From Tardiphaga sp. (GTDB taxonomy: Bacteria > Pseudomonadota > Alphaproteobacteria > Rhizobiales > Xanthobacteraceae): 64,000 nucleotides of DNA. The notes under the pieces were generated by a model. It did not search any database. It worked only from the letters and a program-made list of their open reading frames with translations, and was not told the DNA's origin. Every line of letters begins with the position of its first letter. The stretch's first letter is position 1. The stretch spans positions 62,001 through 126,000 of the forward strand of contig NZ_JAQGJT010000138.1 of the NCBI RefSeq assembly GCF_028290495.1. The letters are read 5' to 3'. Both the position numbers and the translations under genes were made by a program. This document shows, piece after piece, positions 1 to 9,073 of this stretch.

Positions 1-496
1 GCAGCAAATAACGCAGCGCGGATTGCACCGAGACATTGGCAAGGTCGGTCAGCGCCCTGGTCACCCGCATCACCGGCCAGACGCCGCCGATGTCGCACAG
101 AGCGACCAGCAGCGCGGTCTCGGCCTTCATCCGCCGCAACGCTGTCATAACCACGGCGTCGTCGCCGGCGGCGCCGACGGCCAGCGTGGTCTGCTCGATC
201 AGAGCGGAGAGGTGCGTGTCGGGATCACAGCGCAGCAGCGCAAGCGCGCGCGCGGGATCGCCGCGGATCAGGTCGAACAGATAAGGGGAAGCTTCGGCCA
301 CGCCGAGCAGGATCGCCTGCGCAAAAGGGAATTGCGCGGCCACGGCACGAAACGCAGCGGCCTGCGCCGGCTCGATATCATCGAGCCAGGCCGCGAGTCG
401 TTGCCCTGCCTCATCAGGCGCCATCAATCGGGGGGCGCTGACGAACTGTGCGGCCAAATGGAACTGGTCGGCATCGCCTGCGGCGGAGGAGATCAT
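1..496 (-). CDS. glnE: GlnE, glutamine synthetase adenylyltransferase/deadenylylase (N-terminal part)
   Basis: Partial gene running off the left edge; about 165 N-terminal residues are present. GlnE adenylylates and deadenylylates glutamine synthetase in response to PII, so it sits in cytoplasmic nitrogen control. The visible translation contains the segment LRRMKAETALLVALCDIGG followed by WPVMRVTRALTDLA, which is the characteristic start of the first nucleotidyltransferase half in alphaproteobacterial GlnE. The ATG (494-496) overlaps the TGA of the upstream histidine kinase as ATGA, so translation of the two is probably coupled. The kinase-glnE order is conserved in rhizobia. The catalytic motifs lie outside the window. 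Confidence 0.88.
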   Translation of the reverse strand, partial: MISSAAGDADQFHLAAQFVSAPRLMAPDEAGQRLAAWLDDIEPAQAAAFRAVAAQFPFAQAILLGVAEASPYLFDLIRGDPARALALLRCDPDTHLSALIEQTTLAVGAAGDDAVVMTALRRMKAETALLVALCDIGGVWPVMRVTRALTDLANVSVQSALRYLL

Positions 497-1956
497 GCCT
501 GCTTCTGTGGCACATTCGACGTTTGGGCCGCAAGGCCCTCCCCAACTAACGCCGGCAGCGCCAGCGTCGCGCGCAGTCCAGGATGACCGTCGCCGAGCTG
601 CAGCGCGCCGCCATGCAAGGTCGCGACCGCCGAGGCCAGGCTGAGGCCGAGGCCAGATCCGGGCTGGGTGCGGCTGGCTTCCAGCCGCACGAAACGCTCG
701 ACCGCGTGCTTGCGATCGGCCTCGGGAATGCCCGGCCCATGATCGATGACGCTGAGCAGCACTTCGTTGCCTTCGCGCCGCGCCTCGATCAGGATTTCAT
801 TGCCGCCGGGTGCGGCTACCGCATCGGCGCCGGGCGGCTGCACAGCGGCGGGTCCACCATATTTGATCGCGTTCTCCACGAGATTGGCGAGCGCCTGGCT
901 GACCAGCTCGCGGTTGCCGTGCAGAAACGCCGGCGCAGCCTTGACGTTCAGCGTCAGGCCGCTGTCCTCGGCCAGCGGCTCGTAGAGTTCATGGATCCCC
1001 ACGGCCACTTCGGCGGCGTCGAAGTCGTTCATGTTACCGCGCGCCTGCCCGGATTCGGCGCGCGCGATCATCAACAGTGCGTTGAAGGTGCGGATCAGCC
1101 CGTCGGATTCCTCGATCGTGCGCTCCAGCGCCGCGCGGTATTCCGCCTCGTTGTGGGACTTTGCCAGCGCCTCCTCGGCGCGGTTGCGCAACCGCGTCAG
1201 CGGCGTCTTGAGGTCATGGGCGATGTTGTCGGAGACTTCCTTCAGCCCGGTCATCAGCGCCTCGATGCGCTCCAGCATGGCGTTGAGGTTTTCGGCGAGG
1301 CGATCGAGTTCGTCGCCGGAGCGGCCGACCGGCAGCCGGCCGGAGAGATCGCCGGACATAATCCTCTGCGTGGTGCCGGTCATCGCATCGATCCGGCGCA
1401 ACACGCGGCGCGCCACAAAGATGCCGCCGCCGAGGCCGAGCACCACGACGATCAGCACCGACCATTGCGCCGCATTCGCGACGATGCCGTACAGCCGCCG
1501 GCGCTCCTCCAGGTCATGGCCGATCAGCAGCCGGAAGCCGCTGCTCAATTGCTCGACCCGCACCAATGCGTGGTGGTCGATCGCCTCCTGGTCGTCGAGC
1601 CGGTGATAGGCGGTCTCGCTCCAGCCGGTGGAAGCCATCACACCGGGCTGCAGCGACGCGACGTTGCCGGCCACCGACTGCCCGGCGGGCGTGGTGATCA
1701 GATAGAGGTTGGCCCCCGGCCGCAACGCGCGGTTCTCGATCGCAAACACGGTACCGCGTAAGCCCCGGCGGGCGAACAACTCGCTGAGCTCGCTCATCTC
1801 CGCGTCCACCGTGGTGGTGATCTGTTCGTTGATCAGCCGCCGCGTATTCCACGCGAAATAGCCCAGCAATGATGCCGCAAACAGCGCGAACAGCAGCAGA
1901 TAGGCCAGCGTCAGCCGGAACGCCGTGGTGCGAATGAGTTTACCGAAGGCGGTCAC
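493..1956 (-). CDS. Periplasmic-sensing histidine kinase, HAMP/HisKA/HATPase
   Basis: 487 residues: a membrane segment at about 15-36, a periplasmic region of about 125 residues, a second membrane segment at about 163-182, a HAMP linker (about 184-236), a HisKA dimerisation domain with the phospho-acceptor His247 in IAHDLKTP, and a HATPase domain with N box NLVENAIKYG, DHGPGIP and GSGLGLSL. It is a normal-length class I sensor kinase. It overlaps glnE by four bases. Its expected partner regulator is not next to it: the OmpR-type regulator that normally precedes it in this neighbourhood lies at about 16.6-17.3 kb on the same strand. The signal sensed is unknown; a cell-envelope signal is suggested by linkage of the regulator to a Do protease, which is inference. 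Confidence 0.93.
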   Translation of the reverse strand: MTAFGKLIRTTAFRLTLAYLLLFALFAASLLGYFAWNTRRLINEQITTTVDAEMSELSELFARRGLRGTVFAIENRALRPGANLYLITTPAGQSVAGNVASLQPGVMASTGWSETAYHRLDDQEAIDHHALVRVEQLSSGFRLLIGHDLEERRRLYGIVANAAQWSVLIVVVLGLGGGIFVARRVLRRIDAMTGTTQRIMSGDLSGRLPVGRSGDELDRLAENLNAMLERIEALMTGLKEVSDNIAHDLKTPLTRLRNRAEEALAKSHNEAEYRAALERTIEESDGLIRTFNALLMIARAESGQARGNMNDFDAAEVAVGIHELYEPLAEDSGLTLNVKAAPAFLHGNRELVSQALANLVENAIKYGGPAAVQPPGADAVAAPGGNEILIEARREGNEVLLSVIDHGPGIPEADRKHAVERFVRLEASRTQPGSGLGLSLASAVATLHGGALQLGDGHPGLRATLALPALVGEGLAAQTSNVPQKQA

Positions 1957-2262
1957 GGGGCACGTTTCATTAGCATGTGAATAGCTTAAATTCCTTTTGT
2001 GGGGCGACCCTACGAGGTTCGCGATCCCCGCTGAAGTGACAAATCGTTCAGGTGACCGCTCATTCCGATACCGCCGACTGCGCGTTCATCCATGTGGCCC
2101 AATTGTGACAATCGCCATCCATCGCTTCGTAAAGCCATCCGGGACGACACTTGCATATTCCCACGCGGCAACCTGAAGGTTAACTTTCCGTTAATCGCGC
2201 GAAGGAATTACTCGGACTTCGGAATTGCCCGGACTTCTCTCTTTGGTTGATTGGCTTGGCGT
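1957..2262. other. Intergenic region between divergent kinase and Slam-like genes
   Basis: About 300 bases between divergently transcribed genes. It must hold the promoter of the kinase-glnE unit and that of the Slam-like/FecR unit, but no box or palindrome stands out convincingly. No small gene was recognised. Confidence 0.4.
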
Positions 2263-3633
2263 ATGCCAAGCGATTTCAGGGTGGCGGTTGTGCAAACGTT
2301 GTCAAAAACCCGGCTCGGATGCTTGCTGTTTGCGGTGATCCTCGGCGCTGTGTCAGCCCGGGCGCAACAGCCATCGACCACCCCGATCTCCGCCGCAACC
2401 GTCGTGCAGCAGGACTACGAGGCGCTTTTCCAGCAGATGTACAAGAACCCGTCCAACCTGGACGTGACGTTCAAGTTTGCCGAACAGGCGGTTGCGCGAG
2501 CCGACTACGAGGCCGCCATCGGCGCCCTCGAGCGCATGCTGTTCTTCAATCCCAACCTGCCGCGGGTAAAACTCGAATTGGGCGTGCTGTACTTCAAGCT
2601 CGGTTCGTTCGAACTCGCGCGCGGCTATTTGCAGGACGCCATCAAGGGAAACGACGTTCCCGATGACGTCCGCGCCCAGGTCAGGGCCTATCTCGCCGAG
2701 ATCGACCGGCGCCTGGCGCGCTATGAGTTCAGCGGATTTTTCCACGCCGGCCTGCGCTACCAGACCAACGCGAATGTCGGTCCCGAAAGCCTGCTGATCC
2801 GTGCACTCGGACAGGATGCCATTCTCGACAACCGTTTCGGCAAGCAAGCCGACTGGAATTTCTTCCAGACCGTCGGCGCCAACTATGCCTACAAGATCGG
2901 AACGCGCGGCGACGCGCTGGAGGCGACGTTCTTCGGTATCGGCACCCAGCAGTTCAAGCTCGATCAGTTCAACCTCGGACTTGTTGAACTCATTGTCGGC
3001 CCGCGGATCGCCATCGGCCAGAATGCCTCGTTCAAGGTCTACGGCATCGGCGACCAAGTCTGGCTCGGCGGCGCCAACTATTTCAATGCGCTGGGCGGCG
3101 GCGTTTCGGCCCGGACAACGATCGGCGACAACGTGTTCGTCGAAGCCTACGTCGAAAATCGCCACCGCCAGTTCTCCGATTCACTGAACTACCCTACATC
3201 GAGCGAGCAGACCGGCGACCTGCTGTCGACGTCCGTTCTGGGAGATCTCCGCTTCGGTCCGCTGCACTGGATAACCCGCATCGGATACGACCAGAACAGC
3301 GCGGTGTTCAGCTACAACAGCTACAAGCGCTACTCGGTCGATATGACCATTCCCTACGAGTTCAGCCTGTCGGTGCTGGGCGTGCCGCGCCAGTTCGCGT
3401 TCGCGCTGACGGCCGGATACAGCTGGGCAAACTACATGGACCCCAATCCGATCATCGACCCGTTCATGGCGCGCAACGATCGCGAGCAGCGCTATGGCGC
3501 CATCTTCGATGCCCAGGTCGTCGACAATCTCGGCATCCGCACCCAGGTACAATACTCCAAGATCGATTCGACACTTCCGAACTACAGGATGGATAATCTC
3601 TCCGTCTCGTTCGGCCCCAGCGTCCGGTTCTGA
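2263..3633 (+). CDS. Slam/DUF560-like outer-membrane protein: TPR region plus beta-barrel
   Basis: About 456 residues. A signal peptide ends near ARAQ (about residue 35); a TPR-like helical region follows (about 65-155, with paired A-A-x-x-x-L-E-R-M-L and E-L-A-R-G-Y-L-Q repeats), then about 300 residues of alternating aromatic/hydrophobic strands ending in SVRF, the terminal Phe typical of outer-membrane barrels. The TPR-to-barrel junction reads GLRYQTNANVGP, close to the Y-D-S-N-V-N signature that opens the barrel of Slam (DUF560, PF04575), the surface lipoprotein assembly modifier. Slam-type proteins carry cargo across the outer membrane. The next gene encodes a plausible cargo. Start uncertain: TTG 2251, ATG 2263, or GTG 2290, which has the best ribosome site (AGGGTGG). 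The Slam assignment is by motif and architecture only. Confidence 0.75.
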   Translation: MPSDFRVAVVQTLSKTRLGCLLFAVILGAVSARAQQPSTTPISAATVVQQDYEALFQQMYKNPSNLDVTFKFAEQAVARADYEAAIGALERMLFFNPNLPRVKLELGVLYFKLGSFELARGYLQDAIKGNDVPDDVRAQVRAYLAEIDRRLARYEFSGFFHAGLRYQTNANVGPESLLIRALGQDAILDNRFGKQADWNFFQTVGANYAYKIGTRGDALEATFFGIGTQQFKLDQFNLGLVELIVGPRIAIGQNASFKVYGIGDQVWLGGANYFNALGGGVSARTTIGDNVFVEAYVENRHRQFSDSLNYPTSSEQTGDLLSTSVLGDLRFGPLHWITRIGYDQNSAVFSYNSYKRYSVDMTIPYEFSLSVLGVPRQFAFALTAGYSWANYMDPNPIIDPFMARNDREQRYGAIFDAQVVDNLGIRTQVQYSKIDSTLPNYRMDNLSVSFGPSVRF

Positions 3634-3646
3634 AAGGCAGCTTGTG

Positions 3647-5992
3647 ATGATGAGCATGACAAGACACCCGATTGCCGGAATAGCGGTCTCCGTGGCCGCG
3701 ATGTTGGCCGCGGGCGGCATGGCAACGGCGCAGCAGGTCGGGACGGCGTCGGCGGTTAATCCTGCCGCCACCTCCAATATGCGAACGATCACGATCGGCG
3801 CTTCGATCGCGCACAAGGAGCGCATCCAGACCCAGGCCGGCGGCTCCGTTCAATTGCTGTTCATCGACAAGACATCGATGACCATCGGCCCGAACAGTGA
3901 CCTGACAATCGATGAATACGTATTCGATCCCAAGGCGAACACCGGCAAACTCGCGGCGACCCTTGGCAAGGGTGCACTTCGCTTTGTCGGCGGGCAGATC
4001 AGCCATAACGGCGAAGCCGAGGTCAAGACCGCCTCCGCGGTGATCGGCATTCGCGGCGGCATCAATTTCATGACGGTCGCGAACGGCGAGACCCAGTCCT
4101 ACACCGGCTACGGATCTTCAACGGTGTCGTCCGGCGGCAGCACCGTCACCCTCGGGGCCGGAGAGTATACAAGGACCCAGGGCACTGGCGCTCCGCCGGT
4201 CCCTCCCGGCCTGCCTCCGGCGGGATTTGTCGCGATGCAGGTCCAGTCCTATCAAAGCGCCGGCGGACAAAGCGGCGGCGCGCCGGCAGGAACGGCGACG
4301 CCCGCGCGCGTAGCCAGCGCCGAAGCGCGGGCTACGAATTCGTCGACCGGCACGGTGGCACAGGTCGCGCCGGTCAACGCCAACGGCACCGTGCAGGTCG
4401 CCACCGCCACCACGTCGCCCCTCACCACGCAAAACCGGCAGAACGCGATTACCTCAAGTGTCACCCAGGCAGCGCAAACCTCCACCCAGAGCGCCGCAAC
4501 GACGGAGGTCGCACAAGAGATTGTCCGGCAACGACAGTTCAGCGCCACGGCTTACGCGCTGACCATGAGCAATTGTTGCGGCACGGGTGCGAACATTTCC
4601 AGCGTGCCTTACCTCCCGGCAGGTTTTGCTACCGGAAATTCCTATGTGTCTCCCGTGCTGGGCTACCGCACAGCGAGCGTCGATGTCGCCAACCGTGCGC
4701 CGTACTTCCAGTACGGAATCGGAATCACGGGCGAAGGCGCGGCGCAGCATTCCTGGTTTATGGTCGCCACCGGCGCGTTGATCGACGACGGCAACGGCGG
4801 CTCCGTATTCTCCAGCGGCTTCGGCGCCACCCGCCGCGGCGCCGCCAATCTCGGCGTCGGCCGCGCCAGCGGCGCGATCTCATCGACCGCGGGATCGGTG
4901 GCATTGGACGAGGCGGGTCTGCCAACTACCGCGCAGATCACCAGTTCGTATTATATTCCGGAATCGAAGACCTACGTCTCGCAACCGGCCACATCGTTTT
5001 TCGGTGATGGCACCCCGGTCACTAACTATGAATACATCCAGACCGCCAGCCGAATTCCGACGCCGGCCGATCTCGGCGTCAACCGCCCCACGGTCGTACT
5101 GAGCGGCTTTTCCGCCGGATTGATGCGATCGTTCAACACCACCGCCGGGGCCTTCGTCGGACCCAGCTTCGCGGTCGGCGGACTGGCGACGGTCAACCTC
5201 GACGCCAACGTCAACCGGATGCAGGCCAACTTCGATATCGTCAACCTGCAACCCTCCACCGGCCAGACCTTCAATACGGCGAGTTATCAGATCGGCACCG
5301 TCGATCCTTCGCTGAGGTCGCGCGGCGTCTATGTGGACTATGACAATTTCGGCGGCCGCGAGGCGGTGACCGTAACCAACACGACGACCGGGGCGACACT
5401 TCCGGTGTCCACCGTCAACGGAAGGCCGCTGACGGGGCAGACTGCAATCATGGCCAATATTCCGAGGAACGTCGCGGTGCTCTCGGGCGCAAATGTCACC
5501 TTCTGCCAGTGCGATTATACGCGATGGGGTTTCTGGTCCAACGACAGCTACCGCACCGACGCCAACGGCAACCAGATCGCCGACCGCGGCAACCTCATGA
5601 CCTGGGTGGCAGGACGCCTGCCGAACATATCTGAAGTACCAACCACTGGCATCGCCACCTATGACGGCCATATCGTCGCCAGCGTCCGGAATGGTGCGAA
5701 TGAATATGTCGCGGCTGGCAACTTCACCAACACCGTCAATTTCGGAACGCGCTCCGGCGCGGTTACCGCGGGACTGGATAATACGGCCTATTCCGGAACG
5801 GTGAATCTCAGCAGCGACCCGCGCAATTTTAGCGGAGCGTTGATCGGAAACAATGGCGGACGCGCCATGGCGATGGTCGGCCAGTTCTATCGCGGCGTCG
5901 CCGGCCCCACTGCGGAGATGGGCGGCCTCGCGACCGCTCAGGGGAATGGCAACTACATGGCGAGCGGTATATTCGCCGGAAGGATGAGATAA
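3647..5992 (+). CDS. Exported FecR-domain protein with TbpB-like C-terminal barrel
   Basis: About 781 residues from ATG 3647, 13 bases after the Slam-like gene and preceded by AAAGG, so co-transcribed. A signal peptide ends at ATAQQ (about residue 30). A FecR domain spans about 45-142 (TIGASIAHKERIQT through AVIGIRGG). A Thr/Ser/Ala/Gln-rich stretch follows (about 190-300), then a long unrecognised region with a Cys-Cys pair and a CQCDYTRWGFW motif. The last 90 residues (about 690-781) alternate short strands and Gly turns: GNFTN, NFGTRSG, FSGALIG, a G-x-F-Y-x-G-x-A-G-P-T-A-E-M-G-G segment and a final GIFAGRMR. This matches the pattern of the eight-stranded TbpB-type lipocalin barrel carried by Slam substrates. 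No lipobox was seen, so it may be released or anchored another way. Cargo status is inference. Confidence 0.75.
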   Translation: MMSMTRHPIAGIAVSVAAMLAAGGMATAQQVGTASAVNPAATSNMRTITIGASIAHKERIQTQAGGSVQLLFIDKTSMTIGPNSDLTIDEYVFDPKANTGKLAATLGKGALRFVGGQISHNGEAEVKTASAVIGIRGGINFMTVANGETQSYTGYGSSTVSSGGSTVTLGAGEYTRTQGTGAPPVPPGLPPAGFVAMQVQSYQSAGGQSGGAPAGTATPARVASAEARATNSSTGTVAQVAPVNANGTVQVATATTSPLTTQNRQNAITSSVTQAAQTSTQSAATTEVAQEIVRQRQFSATAYALTMSNCCGTGANISSVPYLPAGFATGNSYVSPVLGYRTASVDVANRAPYFQYGIGITGEGAAQHSWFMVATGALIDDGNGGSVFSSGFGATRRGAANLGVGRASGAISSTAGSVALDEAGLPTTAQITSSYYIPESKTYVSQPATSFFGDGTPVTNYEYIQTASRIPTPADLGVNRPTVVLSGFSAGLMRSFNTTAGAFVGPSFAVGGLATVNLDANVNRMQANFDIVNLQPSTGQTFNTASYQIGTVDPSLRSRGVYVDYDNFGGREAVTVTNTTTGATLPVSTVNGRPLTGQTAIMANIPRNVAVLSGANVTFCQCDYTRWGFWSNDSYRTDANGNQIADRGNLMTWVAGRLPNISEVPTTGIATYDGHIVASVRNGANEYVAAGNFTNTVNFGTRSGAVTAGLDNTAYSGTVNLSSDPRNFSGALIGNNGGRAMAMVGQFYRGVAGPTAEMGGLATAQGNGNYMASGIFAGRMR

Positions 5993-6010
5993 CGGTCGGG
6001 GTAAGACGTT

Positions 6011-6427
6011 TCACAGCGCGCCGGGCGATGAATGCAGCGACATGTTGGACGACTGGTGTATCGGCGCGCCGGCGCTCGGAGCCAGGTAACGCGCGGTCGA
6101 ACTCGTTTGCTTTCCAAGCGCCGTATCGCGGACGATCACGGACATCCCGGCGCCATCAGGCGACGGCGATACTTCAGATACCATGTTCGGCTGCATGGCG
6201 ATCACCTCGCGGGCGACGGCAACCGAGGCCGCACGCCGTTCGACGTCGGATTGTCCCGCGGATGAAGCCAGCGAACTCACGCCAGCCAGCGCGGCGGTGT
6301 CGGCCAGTTCCTGCAAACGGGCGCTGGACGAATAGCTGTTGGCTTGCATGGCCAGCACCAGGCAGATGGGCACCATCGCCGCGGCAGCAACCACCAGACG
6401 AACAGCTATCGATCGGGCCAGTAACAT
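6011..6427 (-). CDS. TadE/TadG-like pilus-assembly or pseudopilin-like protein
   Basis: 138 residues from ATG 6427, chosen because GGAGG lies five bases upstream; longer in-frame starts lack one. A single N-terminal membrane helix (about 7-27) is followed by SSSARLQELADTAALAGVSSLA, the pattern of the TadG-type Flp pilus proteins in which a membrane helix precedes a D-x-A-A-L-A-G motif. The remainder is about 80 residues of Ser/Ala-rich exported sequence, much shorter than full TadG, so this is a TadG N-domain-only protein. It is convergent with the FecR gene, 18 bases from it. No other tad genes are adjacent; a Flp-type pilin lies at 50.9-51.0 kb. Confidence 0.65.
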   Translation of the reverse strand: MLLARSIAVRLVVAAAAMVPICLVLAMQANSYSSSARLQELADTAALAGVSSLASSAGQSDVERRAASVAVAREVIAMQPNMVSEVSPSPDGAGMSVIVRDTALGKQTSSTARYLAPSAGAPIHQSSNMSLHSSPGAL

Positions 6428-6736
6428 AACGGCCTCCAGAAATCTGCGATGGACTGTGCGAAGAGGTCTCAAGGCGGCAGCTTCCGGTTCAACGTACCAC
6501 CGTCGCCTGCCCGATTTGACACCTGCCTGCCTAACGAATTGCAAACAGTGGCGGAACAACGCCTGCCCGCCCCTTGCTGTTCCGCGCTATATATTGCCAA
6601 ACTCCTGCGTCCCCATGGAACCGGATGGCAACTTGATTTTCTCGCAGTCCCGCACGCCGATGGTTGGATCGCGAACGTACCCTCGTGCACGACATGCTAA
6701 CCATGATGACAGCTTGCGATGTGACGGGGGCGGCGA
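6428..6736. other. Intergenic region between divergent TadG-like and cyclase genes
   Basis: About 310 bases. It contains the ribosome site of the TadG-like gene at its left edge. Small open frames cross it on both strands but none shows a signal sequence, codon bias or a convincing ribosome site. Promoters for both divergent genes are expected here; no motif was recognised. Confidence 0.35.
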
Positions 6737-8989
6737 ATGAACCGCCCGGAACGTTCTCCGCGTGCGAGATGGGGCCGCACCGCCGTGCTCCTGATCCGCC
6801 TTCGCCGGTTCTGGCGCCACAAGAACAGCCGCGCTGTGACCGCTGCGATCGCGACCCTGGTCGCCCTGACGTTGCTGCGCGCCTATGATCCGCGGATCGT
6901 CAGCGAGTTGAAGGAGCGCACCTTCGATGCCTATCAGCGGCTGCAGCCGCGGCCGTTTACCGAACAGCCGGTGCGGATCGTCGATATCGACGAAGCCTCG
7001 ATTGCCGAATTCGGCCAGTGGCCGTGGCCGCGAACCCGCCTTGCAGCCGTGACCCGCCGCCTTGCTGAACTGGGCGCCGGCGTGGTCGCCTTCGACGTCA
7101 TCTTCTCCGAGCCGGACCGCACCACGCCAAGCCAGCTCGGCGCCGATCTTCAGGCCGCCGACGTGCCCGACCGCGAACTAACGCTGGCGCTGCTCGCCAG
7201 GCTGCCGGACCACGACCAGTTGTTTGCCGATGCGATCGGCAAGAGCCCGGTCGTGCTCGGCTTCGCCGCGAGTAGCGCCGCCAACGACAAGCGTCCGCCC
7301 GTTCGCGCCGGACTGGCTTTCGTCGGCGTCAAGCCCACCTCGGTGCTCACGCCGTTTCGCGGAACGGTGGCGAGCCTGCCCCTGCTTCAGGATGCCGCCG
7401 CGGGGATCGGCGGCATCAACCTGAGCAGCCGCGACCGATCCGGCATCGTCCGCCGCGTGCCGATGCTGTTTGCCGATGGCGAACGCGTCTATCCCGGACT
7501 GGCGGTGGAGGCTCTGCGCGTAGCGCAAAACCAGAAAGGCATCATCGTTCGCGGCACCGGCGCCAGCGGCGACGAGGACACCGGACACGCCGCCCTGATC
7601 GACATGCGGGTCGGCGATTTCAAGCTGCCGCTCACCGACAACGGCGAGGCGTGGATCTACTACGACCATGACCGGCCCGAGCGTTACGTCTCGTTCAGGG
7701 ATGTCCTCGACCCCGCGAAGGAGGCCGAGGTCCGGCCGCGCATCGAGGGCGCGATCGTTCTGGTGGGGACATCGGCGACCGGCCTGCTCGACCTGCGCGC
7801 TACGCCGCTGGGCGAGATCGTTCCCGGTGTAGCCATCCATGCGCAACTGATCGAGCAGATCATCGCGCAGGATTTCATCGATCGGCCGGACTGGGCCAAC
7901 GGCCTCGAAATCGTCCTGACGCTGCTGTTCGGTGCGCTTGTCACCGGACTTGTTCTCGCCTTCGGCGCCCGGTTTTCGTTTTACGCAGGTGGCGTGGTGT
8001 TCGCCGCGGCGGTGGCGGCATCTTGGCTTGCGTTCTCGCAGTTGCGGCTGCTGATCGATCCGATCTATCCGTCGCTGGCGGCATTCGCGACCTACGTGGC
8101 CGTCGAGCGCGTGCTGCACCTGGCTTCCGATCACGAGAAAAAGTTCGTGCGTCAGGCGTTCGGACAGTATCTCGCGCCGGAATTGCTGGCGCGGCTGGAA
8201 AATTCGCCGCAGGCCATGAAGCTTGGCGGCGAGAGCCGCGAGATCACGGTGATGTTCATGGACGTCCGCGGCTTCACGCCGATCTCGGAGGCGCTGCCCG
8301 CGACCGACCTGGTGGATTTCATCAACACGCTGCTGGCGCCGCTGTCGGACGCCATCCAGGACGAACTCGGCACTATCGACAAGTACATCGGCGATTCCAT
8401 CATGGCGTTCTGGAACGCGCCACTGGATATCGACGATCACGCCACCCGCGCCTGTCGCGCTGCCCTCAAGATGCGCGCCGCCGTCGCCATGCTCAACGAC
8501 ACCGACGGGTTTGGTTTCGCAGCACGCGGATTTCCCGACCCGGTGGTCAGGATCGGCGTCGGCATCAATGCCGGTCTCGCCTGCGTCGGCAACATGGGAT
8601 CGCAGAAGCGGTTCAACTATTCGGCGATGGGCGATGTCGTCAATGTCGCCGCCCGCATCGAATCCGCCAGCAAGAATTTTCACACCGACCTTCTAGTATC
8701 GCATGACGTGGTCGGGCTTGTGCGCGGCGTGGCGCTGCTGGAGGCCGGCGAAATCCTGCTGAAGGGAAAGTCGAAGCCGACCAAGGTCTACGCCATCGCC
8801 GGCGACGAGACCGTCGCCGCCTCCGTGGACTTCATTGAACTGACCCGGCTGCACCGCTGGCTGCTGCAATCGATCGAGGCGCGAAAGCCCCCGGAAGCCA
8901 CCGACGCGCTGGCGGCGTGCCGCGCGCTGGCCGGTGACGGCGTCGTCGGGCTGTATGACTATTTCGAAGAGCGTATCGCAACCCTGTGA
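6737..8989 (+). CDS. CHASE2-domain adenylate/guanylate cyclase
   Basis: 750 residues. One N-terminal membrane helix (about 33-50) leads into an extracytoplasmic CHASE2 sensor (about 60-385; VRIVDIDEASIAEFGQWPWPR and GVVAFDVIFSEPDR are signature segments). Two or three further helices (about 385-460) are followed by a class III nucleotide cyclase domain (about 490-690) with both metal-binding aspartates (MFMDVRGFT and IGDSIMAFW) and the KRFNYSAMGDVVNVAARIE segment. The protein should make cyclic AMP or GMP in response to an external signal. CHASE2 cyclases are often found beside FecR-domain genes; here the FecR/Slam-like pair lies immediately upstream with the TadG-like gene between. The C-terminal 60 residues are a helical tail of unknown role. 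Confidence 0.92.
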   Translation: MNRPERSPRARWGRTAVLLIRLRRFWRHKNSRAVTAAIATLVALTLLRAYDPRIVSELKERTFDAYQRLQPRPFTEQPVRIVDIDEASIAEFGQWPWPRTRLAAVTRRLAELGAGVVAFDVIFSEPDRTTPSQLGADLQAADVPDRELTLALLARLPDHDQLFADAIGKSPVVLGFAASSAANDKRPPVRAGLAFVGVKPTSVLTPFRGTVASLPLLQDAAAGIGGINLSSRDRSGIVRRVPMLFADGERVYPGLAVEALRVAQNQKGIIVRGTGASGDEDTGHAALIDMRVGDFKLPLTDNGEAWIYYDHDRPERYVSFRDVLDPAKEAEVRPRIEGAIVLVGTSATGLLDLRATPLGEIVPGVAIHAQLIEQIIAQDFIDRPDWANGLEIVLTLLFGALVTGLVLAFGARFSFYAGGVVFAAAVAASWLAFSQLRLLIDPIYPSLAAFATYVAVERVLHLASDHEKKFVRQAFGQYLAPELLARLENSPQAMKLGGESREITVMFMDVRGFTPISEALPATDLVDFINTLLAPLSDAIQDELGTIDKYIGDSIMAFWNAPLDIDDHATRACRAALKMRAAVAMLNDTDGFGFAARGFPDPVVRIGVGINAGLACVGNMGSQKRFNYSAMGDVVNVAARIESASKNFHTDLLVSHDVVGLVRGVALLEAGEILLKGKSKPTKVYAIAGDETVAASVDFIELTRLHRWLLQSIEARKPPEATDALAACRALAGDGVVGLYDYFEERIATL

Positions 8990-9073
8990 GGACCGCTTTC
9001 CAGGCACGCCCGCTTTGCGACGTTGCCGGCCATGTTGGCCATGTGGTGACCGCACCGAACTCCGGAGACGTCG

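Noticed and set aside
583-1761. 392-residue plus-strand open frame opposite the histidine kinase
   Set aside because: Composition and lack of motifs show it is a shadow of the kinase.
3494-3646. Upstream in-frame extension of the FecR gene
   Set aside because: It overlaps the end of the Slam-like gene, and a signal peptide with its own ribosome site begins at 3647.
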